The position numbers and the translations under genes are program-made. A stretch of DNA of 6,788 nucleotides from Pseudonocardia sp. (GTDB lineage: Bacteria; Actinomycetota; Actinomycetes; Mycobacteriales; Pseudonocardiaceae): the NCBI GenBank assembly GCA_030453005.1, contig JAKDLE010000159.1:1-6788 (forward strand). Direction: 5' to 3'. Within the stretch, counting starts at the first letter, position 1. The number at the start of each line of letters is the position of its first letter. Below are positions 5,298 through 6,788 of the stretch, in pieces. The notes under the pieces were generated by a model. The model worked only from the letters and a program-made list of their open reading frames with translations, did no database searches and was not told the origin of the DNA.

Positions 5298-5303
5298 ACA
5301 GTG
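5298..5303 (-). promoter_or_regulatory. Candidate -10 box CACTGT for the leader ORF and OsmC
   Basis: CACTGT lies 6 nt before the leader GTG at 5291 on the minus strand. The upstream TAGTTC (5303-5308) is an alternative -10. The hexamer CACAGT (plus-strand reading) occurs twice with an 8-bp period, at 5289-5294 and 5297-5302, spanning the -10 and the start codon. Confidence 0.35.
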
Positions 5304-5354
5304 AACTACACGCCGTCCGTCGCTGCCACCCCGTCCCCTCGGCAGGATGACGGG

Positions 5355-6095
5355 ATGACCCCCGGCGACGACGCGAGCCCGGTGCTGTTGCACGTCCCCC
5401 ACGCGGGCACGGAGATCCCCCCGTGGACCCGACCGCACCTGCTCCTCGACGACGACGCCCTCACCGCGGAGGTCGCGGCGCTGACCGACCACCGCACCGA
5501 CGAGACCGCCGCGGCGGCCGCCGACCACGCCCGGGTGCGCCCCTGGCTGCTGGTGAACCCGGTCTCGCGGTTCGTCGTCGACGTGGAGCGGTTCCCCGAC
5601 GAGCGCGAGGAGATGTCGGCGGTGGGGATGGGTGCGGTCTACACGCACGGCACCCGCAGGCAGCGGCTGCGCGGCGACGACGCCGCCCACCACGCCGCCC
5701 TGCTCGACGCGTTCTACGTGCCGTGGGCGGCGGCCGTCGAACGGACGGTGGAGGAGCGGATCGCCGCCACCGGACGCGCCGTGCTGCTCGACGTCCACTC
5801 CTATCCGCGCGAGCCGCTGCCCTACGAGCGCCCCGGCGACGCCCGCCGACCGGCCGTCTGCCTGGGCACCGACGCGACGCACACGCCTGCGTGGCTCGTG
5901 GAGTCCGCACGGCGGGCGTTCGGTGCGGGCGTCGCGCTCGACACCCCGTTCGCGGGCGCCTACGTGCCGCTGTCGCGCCACGGCAGCGACGAGCGGGTGC
6001 TGTCGCTGATGGTCGAGATCCGCCGCGACGTCCACCTGGCCGATCTCGCCGGGACGGGCCGCGCGCTGGCGCGCCTGGTCGACGCGGCGTCGTGA
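5355..6095 (+). CDS. N-formylglutamate amidohydrolase family protein
   Basis: A 246-residue protein of the N-formylglutamate amidohydrolase family. Characterised members hydrolyse N-formylglutamate to formate and glutamate in histidine degradation; many homologues have untested substrates. Seen: LLHVPHAGTEIP (11-22), near the usual N-terminus; VNPVSRFVVDVERFPDE (67-83); GAVYTHGT (93-100); the metal/catalytic-type VLLDVHSYP (143-151); TPFAGAYVP (197-205); and VEIRRD (220-225). It is slightly short but appears complete. The ATG at 5355 is chosen because it sits just before the conserved HVPHAG block. AGGA at 5344-5347 is 7 nt upstream, and the same bases can be read as CAGGAT 6 nt before ATG, so leadered or leaderless initiation is undecided. 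No other histidine-degradation gene is nearby, so a role in that pathway is unproven. It is divergent from the OsmC leader and 96 nt before hen1. Confidence 0.9.
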   Translation: MTPGDDASPVLLHVPHAGTEIPPWTRPHLLLDDDALTAEVAALTDHRTDETAAAAADHARVRPWLLVNPVSRFVVDVERFPDEREEMSAVGMGAVYTHGTRRQRLRGDDAAHHAALLDAFYVPWAAAVERTVEERIAATGRAVLLDVHSYPREPLPYERPGDARRPAVCLGTDATHTPAWLVESARRAFGAGVALDTPFAGAYVPLSRHGSDERVLSLMVEIRRDVHLADLAGTGRALARLVDAAS

Positions 6096-6121
6096 GGTCG
6101 GCGTCGTCGAGCGTCGCCATC

Positions 6122-6138
6122 CCCCGCCGGGCGCGGGG
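6122..6138. repeat. Inverted repeat 1: CCCCGC-5 nt-GCGGGG
   Basis: Perfect 6-bp arms (6122-6127, 6133-6138) with a 5-nt centre, 26 bases after the N-formylglutamate amidohydrolase stop. It is the first of three abutting inverted repeats. No T-run follows. Confidence 0.55.
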
Positions 6139-6154
6139 AGTTCACCCGGAACTC
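6138..6154. repeat. Inverted repeat 2: GAGTTC-5 nt-GAACTC
   Basis: Perfect 6-bp arms (6138-6143, 6149-6154) with a 5-nt centre ACCCG. Unlike the flanking repeats its arms are half A+T, which makes chance less likely in this genome. It shares its end bases with repeats 1 and 3. It may be an operator half-site pair or an RNA hairpin. Confidence 0.6.
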
Positions 6155-6171
6155 GGGCGGCCAGCCGCCCG
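6154..6171 (+). terminator. Inverted repeat 3: CGGGCGGC-CA-GCCGCCCG, possible transcription terminator
   Basis: Perfect 8-bp arms around a 2-nt centre; as RNA the loop would open to at least 4 nt, leaving a strong GC stem of about 7 bp. It lies between the amidohydrolase stop and the hen1 start, ending 9 nt before the candidate hen1 -10. No U-tract follows, but many actinomycete terminators lack one. An operator role is equally possible. Confidence 0.4.
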
Positions 6172-6179
6172 GCATCAGG

Positions 6180-6185
6180 CACACT
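6180..6185 (+). promoter_or_regulatory. Candidate -10 box CACACT, leaderless-type promoter of hen1
   Basis: CACACT is followed by GCTCCC and the GTG at 6192. No Shine-Dalgarno is visible, so leaderless initiation is likely. The box departs from TANNNT at its first base. The three inverted repeats end just upstream and cover the expected -35 zone. Confidence 0.35.
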
Positions 6186-6191
6186 GCTCCC

Positions 6192-6788
6192 GTGCTGTTG
6201 ACCATCTCCACGACCGCGCGGCCCGCCACCGACCTGGGGTACCTCCTGCACAAACACCCCGACCGGGCGCAGGAGTTCGCGGTGACGGCGGGGCGGGCGC
6301 ACGTGTTCTACCCCGTCGCCCGTGAGCAGGAGTGCACCGCGGCGCTGCTGCTCGAGGTCGACCCGATCGCGCTGGTCCGCGGCCGGACCGCGGCGCCGGG
6401 GTTCGCGCTGGGTCAGTACGTGAACGACCGGCCCTACGCGGCGGGCTCGCTGCTGGCCGTGGCGTTGGGCGCGGTGTTCTCCACGGCGATGAAGGGGCGC
6501 TGCGCCGCACGCCCGGAGCTGGCGGCCACCCCGATCCCGCTGGCCGTGCACCTCCCGACGCTGTCCTGCGACGGCGGGGCCGCACTGGTGGAGCGGCTGT
6601 TCGCGCCGCTGGGCTGGACGGTGACCGCGCGCCCGGTGCCACTGGACCCGGCGTTCCCGGAGTGGGGCGACTCGCGCTGCCTCGACACCACACTGACCGG
6701 CACGCTGCGGCTCGCCGACGCCCTCACCCACCTCTATGTGCTGCTCCCGGCGCTCGACGGTGCGAAGCACTACTGGGTCGGCGAGGAC
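6192..6788 (+). CDS. hen1: Hen1, RNA 3'-terminal ribose 2'-O-methyltransferase (N-terminal part)
   Basis: The frame is open from GTG at 6192 to the window edge, giving 199 residues without a stop. Bacterial Hen1 is about 450-500 residues: the N-terminal half binds and activates the Pnkp RNA ligase, and the C-terminal half is a metal-dependent methyltransferase that 2'-O-methylates the 3' end of cleaved RNA before Pnkp reseals it, protecting the repaired tRNA from repeat cleavage. Only the N-terminal half is visible. Diagnostic stretches I recognise: LLTISTTARPATDLGYLLHK (2-21), AHVFYP (36-41), FALGQYVNDRPY (71-82), FSTAMKGRC (96-104), FPEWGDSR (155-162) and HLYVLLPALDGAKHYWVGED (180-199). The methyltransferase domain and the pnkp gene, usually adjacent, would lie beyond the edge. 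The GTG is chosen because the family begins right at this position. Nothing suggests a frameshift or truncation other than the window end. Confidence 0.93.
   Translation, partial: MLLTISTTARPATDLGYLLHKHPDRAQEFAVTAGRAHVFYPVAREQECTAALLLEVDPIALVRGRTAAPGFALGQYVNDRPYAAGSLLAVALGAVFSTAMKGRCAARPELAATPIPLAVHLPTLSCDGGAALVERLFAPLGWTVTARPVPLDPAFPEWGDSRCLDTTLTGTLRLADALTHLYVLLPALDGAKHYWVGED

Noticed and set aside
5165..5350. 61-codon plus-strand frame in the OsmC/amidohydrolase gap
   Set aside because: No ribosome-binding site, Arg/Gly-rich, and antisense to the leader ORF.
5256..5354. Longer amidohydrolase start at 5256
   Set aside because: The added residues are antisense to the leader peptide and lie upstream of the conserved N-terminal block.
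5217..6770. Very long minus-strand open frame antisense to the amidohydrolase and hen1
   Set aside because: It is an Arg/Gly/Ala/Gln-rich shadow of two recognised plus-strand genes. Only its last 24 codons, the leader peptide, look real.

Overview
This is a chromosomal-looking fragment of a very GC-rich genome. GTG starts, leaderless-type promoters and actinobacterial gene families point to an actinomycete, and the protein styles recall Pseudonocardiaceae (inference from memory, not a search). Coding is dense. No tRNA, rRNA, CRISPR array, insertion sequence, phage gene or integration site was seen. The longest stretch without a conventional gene is about 200 bases (5151-5354), and it holds a short leader ORF.

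Layout. Positions 1-414 (minus) hold a MarR-family regulator whose C-terminal end is cut by the window edge. Upstream of it on the same strand is a medium-chain NADPH:quinone-type oxidoreductase (505-1470). Divergent from that is a 59-residue single-pass membrane protein (1532-1711), which ends one base from the convergent end of a class II-like sirtuin (1713-2540, minus). The sirtuin, a crotonase/enoyl-CoA hydratase (2599-3375) and an XRE/MmyB-like regulator (3424-4215) lie head-to-tail on the minus strand, each with its own -10 box just before its start codon. A hotdog thioesterase (4304-4708, plus) diverges from the regulator and overlaps tail-to-tail with an OsmC-family peroxidase-like gene (4695-5150, minus). 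Upstream of OsmC is a 24-codon ORF ending in Arg-x-His-Val-Asp-Leu...Cys-Arg (5217-5291, minus), which resembles the actinobacterial putative leader peptides linked to cysteine/sulfur regulation. On the plus strand follow an N-formylglutamate amidohydrolase-like gene (5355-6095), a cluster of three abutting inverted repeats (6122-6171), and the first 199 codons of Hen1 (6192 to the edge), the RNA 3'-end 2'-O-methyltransferase of the bacterial Pnkp/Hen1 RNA-repair system.

How they may work together. The crotonase and thioesterase handle acyl-CoA thioesters, and the sirtuin would remove acyl groups from protein lysines using NAD. The MmyB-like regulator sits between the two acyl-CoA genes and could control both; this is inference from position. 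OsmC is a thiol-dependent peroxide-defence protein, so a cysteine-sensing leader would tie its expression to thiol supply. The clearest recognisable system is Pnkp/Hen1, with only the Hen1 N-terminal half visible. The most promising less-described element is the leader-peptide/OsmC unit.
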